64,000 nucleotides of DNA from Daphnia pulex (Eukaryota; Arthropoda; Branchiopoda; Diplostraca; Daphniidae). Below are positions 11,752 through 24,233 of this stretch, one piece after another (within the stretch, counting starts at the first letter, position 1; the number at the start of each line of letters is the position of its first letter). A program made the translations under genes and the position numbers. Location: positions 4,774,001 through 4,838,000 of the forward strand of contig NC_060026.1 of NCBI RefSeq assembly GCF_021134715.1, in the 5' to 3' direction. The notes under the pieces are model-generated. The model saw only the letters and a program-made list of their open reading frames with translations, was not told the origin of the DNA and did no database searches.

Positions 11752-12685
11752 AAACATTCAAACAATTTCAAATTAATAATTTAACAATTGATTTGATCAA
11801 CATCTCCACATCAATAATCTCCAATATTATTGCGGGTGATTGAAAATTTCCTATTCAAAAATTTGCAAACAAGAAGTTATTCGACCTCTTAAATTACTCT
11901 CAAATAAGTTATTGAATGACTGATTTATCAACGATCTCTATACAAAGCGGGTCTCATTTTGGTCATTCAAACAATTTGCAACCAAAAATTCTTTCTTTGC
12001 TTCATATCTTTTCTTCATGTTTGTAATACAGAAAGAAAAATGTGTTTTAAATTTTAAATCCCCTGTTTGTTTGGTTTTATTAGTTTGCGTTTTTCTATTT
12101 GCGAAGAAAACAAAGAAAAAACTGCGCGACGAGCTTTATTAAATCACCGCGTTTTTTTGTGTTTATATAAACCTCCCGTTTGACTAGAAGAACCAAAAAA
12201 GAATTCTTTTCACAATGTATTGGGAACATAGAATGAATACAGTTTGCATAAGTGATAGCAATTAAAGGGGAGAGAGAAAACTGAGAGAGAGAGAGAGAGT
12301 CAACCTGCCGTGATGCGGGCGAGGCGACGTCTGGCAAGAGATGGCAAGAGAGAGAGAAGCTTCGACCTACCTCAGCGGAGCAAAGGTCGCTTCTTGAGAT
12401 TTCTAGAACAAAGAGGGGGGGTTAGAAAAAGGGGGGTGAGAGAGGGTAACAAAATGAGGGGGCAACGTTGCAATATGTTGAGAAATTGGGTGCGAAATGG
12501 ATATTTCCGACAAACAAAGTTTTTTAAAGAATAGCGAAAGCTTCATTAATAATTATTCTACAAAATATTAAGAAAACGAAGGAAAACAGAAATAAATGGG
12601 GTAAAACCGATTAATATTCACGCACAGTACTAGCTATTTGAAGAAAATAATGAAAGTGCTTAAATAAAAATGCTTCAAAAAGGTT
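11752..12685. repeat. Non-coding stretch with GA-rich low complexity
   Basis: Includes a (GA)n run around 12275-12299 and a purine-rich, G-run-bearing segment 12335-12450. No convincing gene; open stretches here follow the low-complexity composition. Confidence 0.6.
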
Positions 12686-12931
12686 CTACTGGTGCTTGAA
12701 GGGTGAACGAATGATTTCTACCACTTTTCCAATGTCTCTGCCTTTAACAGCAAGAAGTGTGGCCAGCCAACCACCTTCGTTATTAAATCCCATTGCCAAC
12801 ATCATTTCTAGGGCTGCCTCAACGTTGGGGTCTCCATTAACACCATCAGTGACCACCAGTCCAGCATGAACCAACTGGTCAGCAGATGATAGTGATCCTT
12901 GGTCATCTTCCTCCGGTGGCGAAAATGAAGG
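12686..12931 (-). CDS. UBA-domain exon, p62/sequestosome-1 C-terminus-like
   Basis: The exon begins after an AG acceptor (TTGACAG at 12932-12938) and ends with stop TGA at 12686. It encodes an acidic linker then a UBA domain: VEAALEMMLAMGFNNEGGWL followed by LLAVKGRDIGKVVEIIRS, very close to the SQSTM1/ref(2)P UBA, which binds ubiquitin in selective autophagy. I did not find the PB1 or ZZ domains nearby, so this is either the last exon of a diverged gene or a broken copy. The minus-strand segment just upstream (about 13000-13130) has a frame with AGPVAPDVDDGVS that could be a preceding exon, but stops follow. Confidence 0.65.
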   Translation of the reverse strand, partial: PSFSPPEEDDQGSLSSADQLVHAGLVVTDGVNGDPNVEAALEMMLAMGFNNEGGWLATLLAVKGRDIGKVVEIIRSPFKHQ

Positions 12932-13092
12932 TGGATCATCTGTCAATGACCAGAAAGGTGAAGATTTGAAAAATGAAAATTAATTGGCAGTGCTGACAAA
13001 GATAAGGACTAGACAACCCGCTATGATGGGAGCTCCACTACAGACTGAAACGTCTACAGGAAACACCATCATCCACATCAGGAGCTACTGGT

Positions 13093-13800
13093 CCTGCTGA
13101 GACCTCCAGGCCAGCACATGCTGCAGATCCTTGATAAGACCGACCATTGAAGTAACTAATTTGCGGTTGGTTACCTTCAAAGTTAACAACAAGGGTCTAT
13201 TTTTGTATCTGACGTCGCTTGAGGTGAATGAAACCCCTGCAGGAACATCTGAAAATTTTGAAAAAACAAAAAAATAAATAAACACTGTGATTTTAGAAAT
13301 ACAATAAAAACTTACCAGATGTTAGAATTTGATGGTTGTTAACTGTGTTGTTAACAGTTATGCTTATATTGCCACTAAAAAAACAATTAATGTTTTGGTT
13401 GGAAATTTCTACGGGAATTCTAGTCGGCATAAACTTATATGCTTCAACTTTCCTCACGTTGAACAATTTCCTGTACATTTTCATGTAAGCTGCAATATTT
13501 GCTTTATTTTTAAGCCGATCAAGAGCAGTAACTTTAAATTCTATAAAAATAAAAAATAAATTACTAAAATGGTAATTAATTTAAATCTTTATTTAAATTA
13601 CTAATCCCGTTGATTGTGACTGAAAGCTCCACTCCCAATTCATTCCTCATTTGGAATAAATTCGTTTCTTTTTCCCATTTTTCTTTTCGGATTTTTGAAT
13701 CAAGAATTATGGCTTGATTAAATTCTGGCGCTAAGCTGCAGGGATGCCGAATTTCAGAATAACTAGCTTGGAACAAATGACGTATGGACATTAATGCCAT
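13093..13800 (-). CDS. Unrecognised multi-exon gene
   Basis: Three minus-strand exons join in frame with GT-AG introns: 13602-13800 (ATG at 13800), 13316-13540, 13175-13248; a short final exon with stop near 13093 is likely but its acceptor is uncertain. The ~165 visible residues start MALMSIRHLFQ, have a Lys/Glu-rich helix (KIRKEKWEKETNLFQMRNEL) and then a probable beta-rich part (ISITVNNTVNNHQIL, SFTSSDVRYKNRPLLLTLK). I know no family with this pattern. It lies just upstream of the UBA exon on the same strand, so the two may be one gene. Confidence 0.55.
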
Positions 13801-14267
13801 TTACCATTATGGGACATAATTGCATGGATTTTTTAAACACTGGACCTGGTGTATTTTTTATTATAATACGCCAGGACATAAATCTTTTGGGAAAACTGGC
13901 AAAAAATAAAAATAGTGGAATTTCTTACATATGACGTGTGGGTAATAAATAACATGGGGAACTTGACGTTATTAGGGTCTTTTGGCGTACATTTTATTAT
14001 TTTTAGTGCATAAGTCGCAAGTTATCAATGACGACTGTTGCTTGCGTACCGCACCAATAAATAGCTCTAGAGATAAACTTTTCATTAAGAAAAAAGCAAA
14101 TGAATTTTCGAGGACCGAAATAAGAAAGGGGACGGAAATATTTTAAAGAAAATATAACATTATCACGTAAAAAATCGTCAGATCATTATTTTAACTTTTA
14201 TTCACTTGTTTAAAGAGGGACTGCAAACACGTCCGACTCCACAGTACAACATTTCAATTTGCTGATG
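13801..14267. other. Stretch without a recognised gene
   Basis: AT-rich; no open frame or repeat of note. Confidence 0.5.
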
Positions 14268-15200
14268 ACCGACCCCTTTCTTTCCCACTTTATTCTTCCC
14301 TTCCTTGACTGTCCTTCCATTCGTACCCTTTTGGGGTCGGATACAATATTCCCAAAAGATGTCTTGATTGGTGATTCTCCGTTAGATGAACTGGGGGAGG
14401 GGTTCCATTCGTTTGCAATTTCCATTAAATTTTTGGAACGATACGAGGGTTCTGGCTGTGATTGAAAGCTTTCTTGTCTGAGGAAGTGCTCTCCTCAATC
14501 TGACGTAGATTTTTTTGTTTGATTACTTACAGATTATTTGAAATAGTGAAAAGGAGACTGTTTTTATTTTTTGGGTTCCTTTCTTATTTTTGTCAGGATC
14601 AGAAACAATTTGTGGGGAATTTGATGAAAAACGAGACAGTCTCATGAAATCATCGAAATTTTGTTTTGCGATTTGTTAGAAAGAGTTCGTTGATCGTTTT
14701 CGCTAATAGCTGATGAGAAGAAATTGGAATTTGTTGTTTTGCAGTTACTGCCACGTTTTTAAGGGTTGTTACTACTATTAGGAGGAATTTGTTTGGTTCT
14801 ATTGCTATTGTCATCACTGCTATTTGTGTCACTAGGCTGCAAGACAAATGTTTTTTTCTTTTGGTGGCTGAAATGTTTGAGTTTTTTAGTTTTTAAAGTA
14901 GAGCGTTGTAACGGAGGACTTGAATTAGAAATGCCATCAATGGTCTTGGATTTCAAAGAATTACGGGAATCTGCTGTAATACCAGATATTTTTTTTTAAA
15001 TTACTTGTACTGAAATTTTTTTTACAGGGTTGGTGATGATTGATTTTTCTTTCTCTCTATTTCCGATATTTAAGTTTGTGGGTTGCGTCACTTCTGAAAC
15101 ATTGCTGCTGCTTGGATTGTCATTTTGGATATCCTCATTTCGCAATGTGATTGTTTCTTCTCGTTCTTTGTCTCAATTTTCCGGTTTATCTTTACGCACT
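14268..15200 (-). repeat. Dispersed ~930-bp repeat, copy A
   Basis: Aligns in the same orientation with 25789-26720, from GACCGACCCCTTTCTT to TCTCAATTTTCCGGTTT, at roughly 85-90% by eye. On the minus strand both copies hold Ser/Asn-rich coding-like segments (MEIANEWNPSPSSS, SPIKTSFGN), in this copy interrupted by stops and frame changes. The right edge abuts Helitron-like sequence, so it may be part of that element. Confidence 0.75.
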
Positions 15201-15299
15201 TTATGGTAGTGCTGTATTCTTTTCCAAGAACAAGCATTTTACTTTTTAATATTTGTCAAGCATAGCCAAATCTTTTTCTTTATCAACGAAAAAAAATTA

Positions 15300-18200
15300 A
15301 AGTTCGTCAAGGGTGGCAGTATTCTTTGAAGTGAAATCTAGAGGGTCACGAATAGATGCTGACATTTTATCGTGGATTTTCATTTTCCTGAAGAAGCGCA
15401 ATCTTACGAGCTACTAACTTCCCGTCTTCAGATCTCATTTCTATTTCATCTGTTATCCGGTCTAGCTTGAACTTAGGATGGACACTAGTGGCAATCACGA
15501 ACTTTTCGTCTTGCAACTATCAAGTGCCAAATCTATTGGATTGACTATAAAAATATATTAGATAAACAATATGTATAATATATTGTAGAGAAATTGAGAA
15601 ACCTGTTTTCGATATGAGCCAGAATTTCTCTTCGGATGAAAGCCCCAAAACCATTAGATTGAATGTTTTGGCTAGTAATAGTTTGAATTTCTTGCTTGAT
15701 TTTCGAAACACAGGGCAGAACGCAGCCGAGGAAATTGTTCTTTTCTACTTGTAGAATGTCGAGGTAGACGGCAATTGGCTTCATGACCAATTGGAATTAT
15801 TTTAATAGAATTTGTTTCTTGTCATCAAGGATCTCTAATAAGGTTATCTAGCATATATATCGCCAATTGATATGATTCAGTTATTTTCCCATACCTACTA
15901 TTTCCAGTTCTACGTCGACAAAATTAAGATCTTCATTGCCACTATTAACAAAACCTTACCTGTTTGTGGTACCCTCAATCGTCGAAAACTTGGAAAATAG
16001 AAGTGGGGTTTAAAACCGCCACAAATCGATACCCATTTGCAGTACCAAAAACTGGTACCTAAATCTACCGTTTTTTAGCGTTAAAAACCACCAATTAATA
16101 ATGGTGGTTTAAACCCCCAATTAACGATAGTTTAAACCCCTTGAATCTCGTCTTTTCGAATGGGAATATTTGTACACTTTCATCTGTATGAGCCTAATTA
16201 TTAGAAAAGATTCATAAAATTGGACGTTCTCTTGAAATGTTTATTGGATATCTTTTAGTCTCGTGAATCATTTTCAATTCCAAAAACTGATTCCCACAAT
16301 TCACAGTACAATCCACAGAAAGCATGTTATGATTTAGATTGTAAAGTGACATCATCTTTCAACTCCGGTTTATTCTTGCTGTTATCGGGCTTGGTTTTCG
16401 TGTTTTTCGATAGCCGACATGGCTTCGGCCAAGGCCTTTTCGCAGTCCGTCGAGTGCTTCATCGTGTATGTACCGTAGTACATGCTGACCTTTTGGTCTC
16501 CCACGTATTTGGTGCAGTTTTTGCAGTTGATCGCCAATATGATGGACGAGTTGGATTCGGTGAGGAATGTAAATGGTCTTCTTTTCCTTGCGTTAATGTG
16601 GAGTTCCTTGATTTGGGGCTTGTATGGTGGGATGATTCTTAGGGTGGATTGGTGGCGTAGGATGTGTTCGGTAATTGAGTGAACACCGCTTTCACTTCCG
16701 TGCAGGTGCACGGTTTGAAGGAATTCCGTATCGGCACTTGGTTCTGTTGCTTTTGAAACAGCTCTTCCTGTGTCTTCAGTCGTGAAGATTGTCCCTCAAT
16801 TGAATGCACGCGAAATCGAGCATCCAATGATTCAATTCTTCTTTGCTGTACATAGCATCTTTTCTTCTGAGGGTTTGCCAGATCAAATTGTCGACATCTT
16901 CCTGGGATGGCTTAGGTTTGTTTAGTCATTTGTAGCTGTGTTCTAGTGCGGCTTGCACTTGATGACCGACTGCCACTTTCTTGTTGCATTTTTTGAAAAA
17001 GAGAATTTTCTGTTCGATTTTCTATCCTGGAGTTCTGGCGACCTCGAGGTGCGACAGAAAGGGCATCGCATCACGAATTCCGTTTCTTCATCGAGTAGTT
17101 TGAGTTCACCTTTGATGAAGGTGTCAATGTTTCGAGCGAGTTTGTCGGAGAGTGCTTTGTTTCAGAGGAATGGTTTTAGTATTTGCACTCAAGAGAGAAT
17201 GTGGTTCTTTCATTTTTTAATGGCATCTACATATCTCATATAAACAGAAAAGCTTTCACTTACGGGATTTAGTGGCAGCGTGTTGCTTGGAGTGGAATCG
17301 ATTGAAGGTTTTGAGATTGAAGGGGCGCCATTTTTATCTGTTTCTTGTCCGTCGTTTTGTAACTAGAAGAATGTAAAAGGGTCAACCATTTCGATGTTGG
17401 TCTGGTGTTGGTCTACGTCACGTTTTAATGTCATAGCCAGTTGGTTTTCGATCTCCGATTGGCCGTAGAGTCAGATCATCATGTGGGTATGGAGGGTGAG
17501 ACGCGATTGTTCTTCCACAACTTTCAGCCAGGCTTTGGGTGCTCCGAAAAGTCCTCCTCTTCTGTAAGGTCGTTACTTCTACAAACTCCAAACGATAATG
17601 TCCTCGATGGCGATTTCGAGAATGTGTTGGAAATTCAGAGCGGCTGCCACGGATGATTTGAAAGTAAGGCGAAACGTTTGGTGCCTTTTGGTATGGCGTT
17701 CGGGCTAGGGATGGATTCTTTAGCGCCCAAGGCGTACCACATGACTTTGAAGAATTTGGCGTCGTCTCGGCTGATCGTTAGCCAAATGCTAGCTTTCCCG
17801 TTGTTGGTGTGAGCTGCTCAGACGTCCTCTCAGTTTCGTTGGGAGGCTTTTTGGAAGTGTTGCATCATTTGATTGGCTATCTATGGTAGGTAAAAATGTG
17901 GAAGTGAGGCCTCTGGCACTGGCGGGAGTTCGTGGTGCTCTCTTCCCTAAAATTTTACGCTTGATGCATTCGCTCTGGTAATCAGCTATTTTTTTAAATT
18001 TTCTAGTGGAACTAGAATACGCTTCGGCGCAAGGGATCGCTTCACCTTCGGCGTTGATTTCTCGGGAAGGTTAATTGGCTCGAACTAAAGCCATGTTGTA
18101 AGAAGAGTTGTGGGCGATCATGTCCGGCGAAATCCGGCTGCTGGAATTTCCGCGTGCTGAGATTAGTGAAGTAGGCAATGAGTGTCTTTTTGGAGATGGG

Positions 18201-19776
18201 GATTTTTTTCTCCTCGCTGAAGCCCGATCGACCAAAAGGAATCAAATCTGGGTAGTGGGTTTCCAGGTAATCTAGATCGCTGTCGGAGACGAATTGCTGT
18301 GCGGGACGGACGACCAAGGTGTTGGTTGACGGTTGGAAAGACTTAGTTGCGCTGGGAGGCAAATGATCTGCTCCAGTTGAGTTTTGGTTTGGGTCGTATT
18401 TTTCGCGTATGGTTACTGTACGAAAGATCATCAGGAAATCCCTTTCTTTCTCGGCTGATCGAAGTAAGGAATCGCCTCCGCTTGCAAAGGTTTTCGTGTT
18501 GGAAAGATTCCCCTTTCCTGGGTCGCCGTCTGATAGTTTTCGCAAATCTTTTTGGTCGACAAGATAGACATCAGGCGATTCTTCATTGTCAGGAAGTGTG
18601 GAGAAGGTCTCTTCGTCGAAGGGGAATTTCTTCATGGCTTCGTTGTCAACGCTATGCCAGTATTGATTCAGTTGGCGTATTTTGGTAGGCTCGAAGATTT
18701 TGTTTTCGTGAAGGCGATTTTCCCTTTGTTCAGCACCGATGAGTCGCTGGTGAAGGGGGAGACTATGAGCACTCGAACCACGTTATCGCTGGGTGTGATG
18801 GACACTTTCTCACCAACGCCGTAGACGTGACCTTTGAGATTACTGCCTCCTGGCCCCGTTTTGCCTTAAAATGTTTTTCACTCTGCTGTAGGGTTGAACG
18901 GGTCTCATCAGACTAAGGGATTCGAAGGACATGTTTTGGAGATCCGCTGGAAGTTGGCCCACTCAGTTTCCATTGACGATTGCCAATTTTGGCAATTTCC
19001 CCGTTTTCAGTTCTGGTAAACAGGAATTGTATGATTGATCGCAGAAGATCTGCTTAGCTCTGCGTTGGTACACGTTGAGGTGTGAAGTAAAACACCGTTG
19101 GGTTATAGCAGTACGTTTTGAAACACATCTCTGATTTACCCAGAAGAAGTTGTGATACATCGAATTGTTTTAGAAGTTCTGGGTGCAAATGTTTGGTGGA
19201 GTTCCCGGTTCCATCGGGGGGTTTCAGTATTTCAAACATTTTTTGGGGAACCTTATTGAAAAGGAAACCATTTGCATTCGGAACCTTTATTGAATTTGTT
19301 GCATACTGCGCAAGACACAATCTCTTCGTGGAATCGATCAAAAATCAAATTGGTTATTTTTTTAAGTCGTTCCTGGAAAGAATTTCTGACATTCTTGCCT
19401 CATCAAGTTCAAACAGTTTTTCGGGTTGGAAACATTGATCCTCTTTTTTTGAATTGTCGTTTTTTCACTTTTTTTGGGGAAGTGATTAATTTTCTCTCGT
19501 TGGTCAGTTTTTTCACTTCAATCTCGTTCTTGGACCCTCTCATGTTTATTTAGAATGTCGTCTATTCCTACGGTTTGTCTATGGTGACGTCATACAGTTC
19601 TTTCTCGTTCGTGAATTTTCCCAGTGTTTTGTTGAGGTTTGCCATCTTTTTCGGTTGCATTTGGTTGAAGATCTGTTGGTTGGATAGCAGATCGGGATCG
19701 AAGGCTCCGTTGTCTGACGAGATATCCTTACTGGGAAAGAATGATGAATGTTAACAATGTATGAATAGATCTGCAT
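15300..19776 (-). pseudogene. Degenerate Helitron Rep protein
   Basis: Minus-strand pieces in Helitron order, in shifting frames: an N-terminal leader (about 19579-19740), 19054-19341, then 18042-18635 with the Helitron-like N domain (ETHYPDLIPFGRSGF and LSTRKFQQPDF), then ~17700-17800 with IWLTISRDDAKFFKVMWYALG-like block, ~17440-17560 with VEEQSRLTLHTHMM (the HxH metal motif of the HUH rolling-circle nuclease), ~17090-17180, and 16382-16711 with TKYVGDQKVSMYYGT. The helicase half is not visible. Helitrons transpose by rolling circle; this copy has many stops and frameshifts and cannot make a full protein. Confidence 0.75.
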
Positions 19777-20320
19777 GATGTGAACCTAAGATGTGTTCAG
19801 GTCAGTTGCAATTATTGTTACATTCAAGAAATATCATACATAAATATTGAAAATTTCGGGGTATCTACTGTTAGATACCAAAACAGTTTTACGAAGTATT
19901 ATTATTTTTGTGTGAATTTAGTATGCAAATATTTATCTATTGGTCGGGATATTATGTTACTTTGTTTGCTCGAATTCATTTCATCCTTGGTCGTTTGAAT
20001 CGAAGGTGTTTTGCGGTCGGAAAGCTGGAGTTCGGACTGTAAGTTTTAAAAATGATTAAGTATACAGGTTTATTTGACATTTTGTAGTCTGAGTTTAACA
20101 TTTTCGTTTTCGTTGTTTCCGATCGCATGTGACATAAATGTGTAATGGAAATAAGAAATAAGAGTTACCATGTCAATGTGAAGAATTGATTTTTCCTTAT
20201 TTCGAGTTGTTTTAGTGATACGTGTTTTTGTGTTTTTAAATGTCTTTTTCAGCATTTTAAAGCCAAATCTTTCTTCAAATCTTTCTTGGATTGGAGTTAT
20301 TTGTGGCAGTTTAAACCCCC
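16005..20320. repeat. Inverted 22-bp repeat flanking most of the Helitron relic
   Basis: GGGGTTTAAAACCGCCACAA (16005-16024) matches the reverse complement of 20299-20320 (ATTTGTGGCAGTTTAAACCC) with about two mismatches. Further similar but scrambled blocks (GTACC, TTTAAACCCC) surround both. These could be element termini or copies of a small repeat. Confidence 0.45.
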
Positions 20321-20884
20321 CTGTTTATGGTACCCCGTACCAGAAAATGGCGGTTTTAACTACCATTTATTGTATGATTTTTAGTAAACCGCGCCATAAA
20401 TTGGTACTAAAAACCGAGTATCAAAAATTGGAGGTTTTCTCTCCCACATATTTTTATTTGTTGAAAGCAGACAAAACATTAAAACAGTTTTGTTTACATG
20501 ATAAACGCCAATGAATTTCAAGGGTAAGCAACAGATTCAAGCAAATCGTGATAAACTGATATTTTTAAAAGTAGTTTTTTTTTGTAATAGATAATAAGTT
20601 TTCGAATGAGTTATCGTAAAGGCGACAAGATGGATGACGAAGACGGTGATACTCGTGTGGTACTTGCCAAAGCAGAAGAATTTTGACAAAGTCTGTCCTT
20701 TGAAATGAAGGCGTCAATTGGGCTAAATAATTATAGTGCATTAATACCATTCAGTCAAAAAGAAAACAAACAAACTTGTAATGTTAAATAACTGAGTTTA
20801 TTGTATAGCACTTTAAAGGGACACATTGTCAAGAAAACAGCTGATTCAGCTAATGTAATTATCGCTTTTAGTTTAAAGATATTA
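20321..20884. other. Stretch without a recognised gene
   Basis: Contains short open stretches on both strands with no recognisable homology. Confidence 0.45.
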
Positions 20885-21205
20885 GCACACACACTTTAAC
20901 AATCTTGACCCATTAGGAAAAAGTTGTCCAAACTCAGTTTTTGTAACAATGTAATTTACTTCAGCTGGCAAATCATAGCGACTCACAAAACCTGGTTTGT
21001 GTAAAGAAAAAGTGCGAAAATCTTTGAGGTCTGACATTGAAATCACTGCATGAAATTTGTCGTTTCGTTCACAGACTTTGCAAGCCTGAAATCCGAAACT
21101 TTGTTGAGTTTTTCTTTAAAATCACAGTCCAGAATTTGACATGCACAATCAACTGTTTGACTTTTTAAAGTGTGATATTTTCTAATTAGTGCCATTATCT
21201 ACACT
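20885..21205 (-). pseudogene. Frameshifted small coding-like segment
   Basis: On the minus strand ATG near 21195 opens MALIRKYHTLKSQ with four cysteines close by (CACQILDCDF); the frame then closes, and the next frame continues open (CKVCERNDKFHAVISMS to AEVNYIVTKTEFGQLFPNG). One frameshift joins them. The CxxC pairs suggest a zinc-binding protein. Family not recognised; it lies divergent to the gene at 21608. Confidence 0.35.
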
Positions 21206-21607
21206 ACAGTAATTCACAACGCTAAAATAACTATACCAAATTAAAAATTTGCTTGAAATCAACGAGCAGCTGTCAATCAAGTTTCTTTAGGCCTACAGTT
21301 AACACCGTTGACGAACGTGTGTATACACCTAACAACATTCTAGCAGATTTTAAATTTTTCATTATAATAATTAAGAAAATACTCTAGGTACTATGCAGCT
21401 ATTATCAAAAATTAAAAAAAAAAGAAAATACCAACGATTCAAAATGCGATAAACGTTAAATATTTTTAAAAAAATTCCGAAAAATCACAAATAAATTTGT
21501 GTGTTTGCTATATAGCCCAATTAAAAAAAAATGTTTGGTTTTCACGCGCCTTCCAACGCTACGCCAAACACGACCAAGCTTTAAAAAATTCTTATTAATG
21601 CGCAGAA

Positions 21608-22319
21608 ATGTATGAAGAAGATAATAAAACAGTGATGGTGGAAGTTACTTTTATCAATCAAAGAAAGGCTGAGTATGAACTAACTTTCAAGTCTCGTGAA
21701 GATATATGTGATGTAGACATTTTAGAAAGCAGGCTGAAATTGAAGTGGAAAGAAATACTTTATTTCATCCAAAATGATGGCGTGTGTGATTTTGCACAGG
21801 AAAGCAAAATGCTTAAGGGTAGATGGTCCTCAGTCGGGGAAAACTCCCCTATTAAACATCTGTCTTTCTGGAAATGTCAAATTGGCAAACGAAGGAAACT
21901 AGACTTCACTTCAACAATTTCACCAGAAACCGAGCCAGAAACCACCGATGACCCTGCTATTTTTGACATCATTTTTGGTAAGAGTTCATATTCCTATGTA
22001 TTATTTTAATTAAATAACATTTAAAAATGTGTATTTTAAAGATGGTGCCACCGTTCCTAAAGAACAACTAAACCTGGAAAAAGAACAAGATGTAAATGAT
22101 GAAGAATCTGCTGAAATTATCGTTCCACCATTCCCAATACAATCCCACCATCCTCCAATACAACTAATAGTCCAACCCCAAAAACATCAATGGAATTTGA
22201 CGAAAAATCAAATTCAGTTATATCGAAGAGGAATAACATACTGCTTGCCACCCAAGGAAGCAATTAGAAAATCTGGACTTCAAGAAGTGGAACATGCCTA
22301 TCAGCTTTGGATTGATTAG
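21608..22319 (+). CDS. Uncharacterised two-exon protein
   Basis: Exons 21608-21977 and 22042-22319 join in frame across a GT-AG intron of 64 nt, giving 215 residues and stop TAG. The N-terminus (VMVEVTFINQRKAEYELTF) looks like a ubiquitin-like or PB1-like beta fold; the middle is acidic and Pro-rich (ETEPETTDDP, PPFPIQSHHPP); the end reads ITYCLPPKEAIRKSGLQEVE. No family recognised. The surrounding DNA is all transposon debris, so it may be an element-borne gene or the N-terminal part of a gene whose remainder is lost. Confidence 0.5.
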
Positions 22320-22447
22320 GCTTTCCGACGTTCCGGCCCACGTCTTTCCGGCCCTTCCTTTCTGGCCCAAATTTTTTTTACTGTAATGTAGACAATTCCG
22401 GCCCACTGATATTATTTGTATTTATTGCACATTTACATTAGATATAG

Positions 22448-23030
22448 ACAATAGACAATTTATGTTCCTAATTTGTCGTTGGCAAGAAGGAAGCAAATAA
22501 AAGGCACTGTGTCTGCCTCAACCCAGAGAAGTTCAAGCAGTAGATATAGGTTAAGATGGGGTCTTTTTGGCATTCTTTTTAGTATAGAATGATAGCCCTC
22601 GACAGGACTATTTGTTGTAATGGCCACATTGAAAGATGTCCACATTTTTTGTTTCCAAATTAAATGCTTGATCCAAAATATTTTGACATAAATAAAATGA
22701 GCAATCGTAAGAGCTCCTCAGGCTTATGATTTAAGATTGATAAAGGAGCTTATAATGAAAAGATGGGGCAATAAATTTAAAGACATTAGTTTCCTACAAA
22801 GCCGACGTATTCTAGGGTTGTTACAATAAAATTTAGACAAACCAAGCTTCTGAATATTCCTGGAAATCGCTTGATAAAAATGGAAGCAACAACCATGAAT
22901 TTAAATTCCCGGAAAAACTCTTGAAAACCCCTTCCATGCTGCTGATTCAAACCTAGACTTACTTCTAAAAATTGCAAAGAACCACGAGTGCTATACGGCC
23001 TAAAAAGTTCAGCAACAGCAAATTATAAAT
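22448..23030 (-). pseudogene. MULE-like transposase C-terminal fragment
   Basis: Minus-strand frames include TNSPVEGYHSILKRMPKRPH followed by LLLELLWVEA, the pattern seen at the end of MULE-type (FLYWCH-associated) transposases (NNxVEGWHxxxxxxxxxHPxxxxLL). Nearby 22786-22977 is open in another frame (LGLNQQHGRGFQEFFREF). Stops and frameshifts throughout; a relic. Confidence 0.5.
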
Positions 23031-23099
23031 AATAAAAAATGAGATTTTGACAATTTCATTTATTTTTTCTCGTTTGTGGTACCCTCTAACCACCAAAAG

Positions 23100-23876
23100 T
23101 AATACTCTTTTTAACAGTTTGTCGGAATCTTCGTTTCTAATAATGTAACCCCTCTATCTGATTCCTTAACTAAAGAATCATTAAACCTTTTTTGTTGTGT
23201 TTCACGTTAAAGTTTTCACGGCCTTGCAAATGTTCGCACCGTTGTCAGCCACGATAAATTTTACTTTATCCGCATGCTTGAAGTTTTTCATCACCTATTG
23301 AATCATATTGGCAATTGCATCGAATAATAAGTCTGGAGCAGTTTACAATGACTAGCCTCCCTTTCACTTTCAATGAGTTTCCTTAGCTTTTAAACACACA
23401 AGGTATTCGCTCGGGGGTTCAAGCCACTAAACATTGCTCGAAATGAGAATGATTCTACTAATTCAAGTGGTCTTGCCTCATTGATAATGTAGATAAAAAT
23501 TTGCTGATCAACAGCACTCTTCTCCTTATTTGAAATAGGTTGGACCACGGCATAATTCAGTTCTGCTTGGTGAAGTTTTGATCTTTTTTCTATGAGAACT
23601 TCATTTCTAGATGTGGACTCTGGGAAATATCTCCTCTTTTTTTTTCTTGAAGAGTTTTTGGAAATTCAAAGTAGGTCAACGCCTGCTGCTCATACCACAT
23701 TTTTGGCTCCTTTGACTTGGAACCTGAAGATAAATTGCTTTGAGAATGAGAAACATTGGCAGTAGACCCATCTATGTATAGATTCATTCAACTTATCTTC
23801 TAAATCTGAATTAACAGAATCATCTTCGAACACTTCCCAAGCACTTACTTCACTTTCATCTAATGTTGCATTCATT
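23100..23876 (-). pseudogene. hAT-type transposase fragment
   Basis: Minus-strand pieces: an acidic N-terminus (23690-23876), then about 23400-23590 with QQIFIYIINEARPLELVESF and AMFSGLNPRANTLC (the hAT 'P-x-x-x-V-E ... F ... L-x-P' block), then about 23215-23290 with KVKFIVADNGANICKAVKTF (hAT TDNAANM motif carrying a catalytic Asp). A stop after NTLCV and frame changes break it. Confidence 0.7.
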
Positions 23877-23914
23877 TAAACTCGCTTCTATTCATATTCT
23901 GGTAGATGATTTAA

Positions 23915-24212
23915 GTGTGAACTGAACGATAAGTGAGGACTTCAAAAATAGAATGATAGTTAGTATTTTAGATCTTTAATTAAGTAAATAAAAGCTGCGT
24001 GGGCTACGTACTATTTAGTCTGAAATTGAGAAGTGGGCAGTTGGGCACAGCGCTCTGGTATTAGTCAAGTGACTCAATCACTCAAGTGATAAGTGAACGA
24101 CAAGAGAGACTAAGGAGTGAGGACAAATTGTCATTGAGGTCTAGAAAAATATAATGATATAGTTAATATTTCAGAGTAAAGTAAGTAAATAAAAGTTGGG
24201 CTACGTACTATG
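23915..24212. repeat. Diverged tandem duplication, ~170 bp
   Basis: Two units each contain AAGTGAACGA..AG..GTGAGGAC and end AAATAAAAG..TGGGCTACGTACTAT. A phrase CAGCGCTCTGGTAT in between recurs at about 25140. Likely old terminal or subterminal repeats of a DNA transposon. Confidence 0.5.
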
Positions 24213-24233
24213 TGTCCTGATACTCTAATAGAG

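Noticed and set aside
16346..19553. Plus-strand frames across the Helitron region
   Set aside because: All recognisable motifs are on the minus strand; these are shadows.
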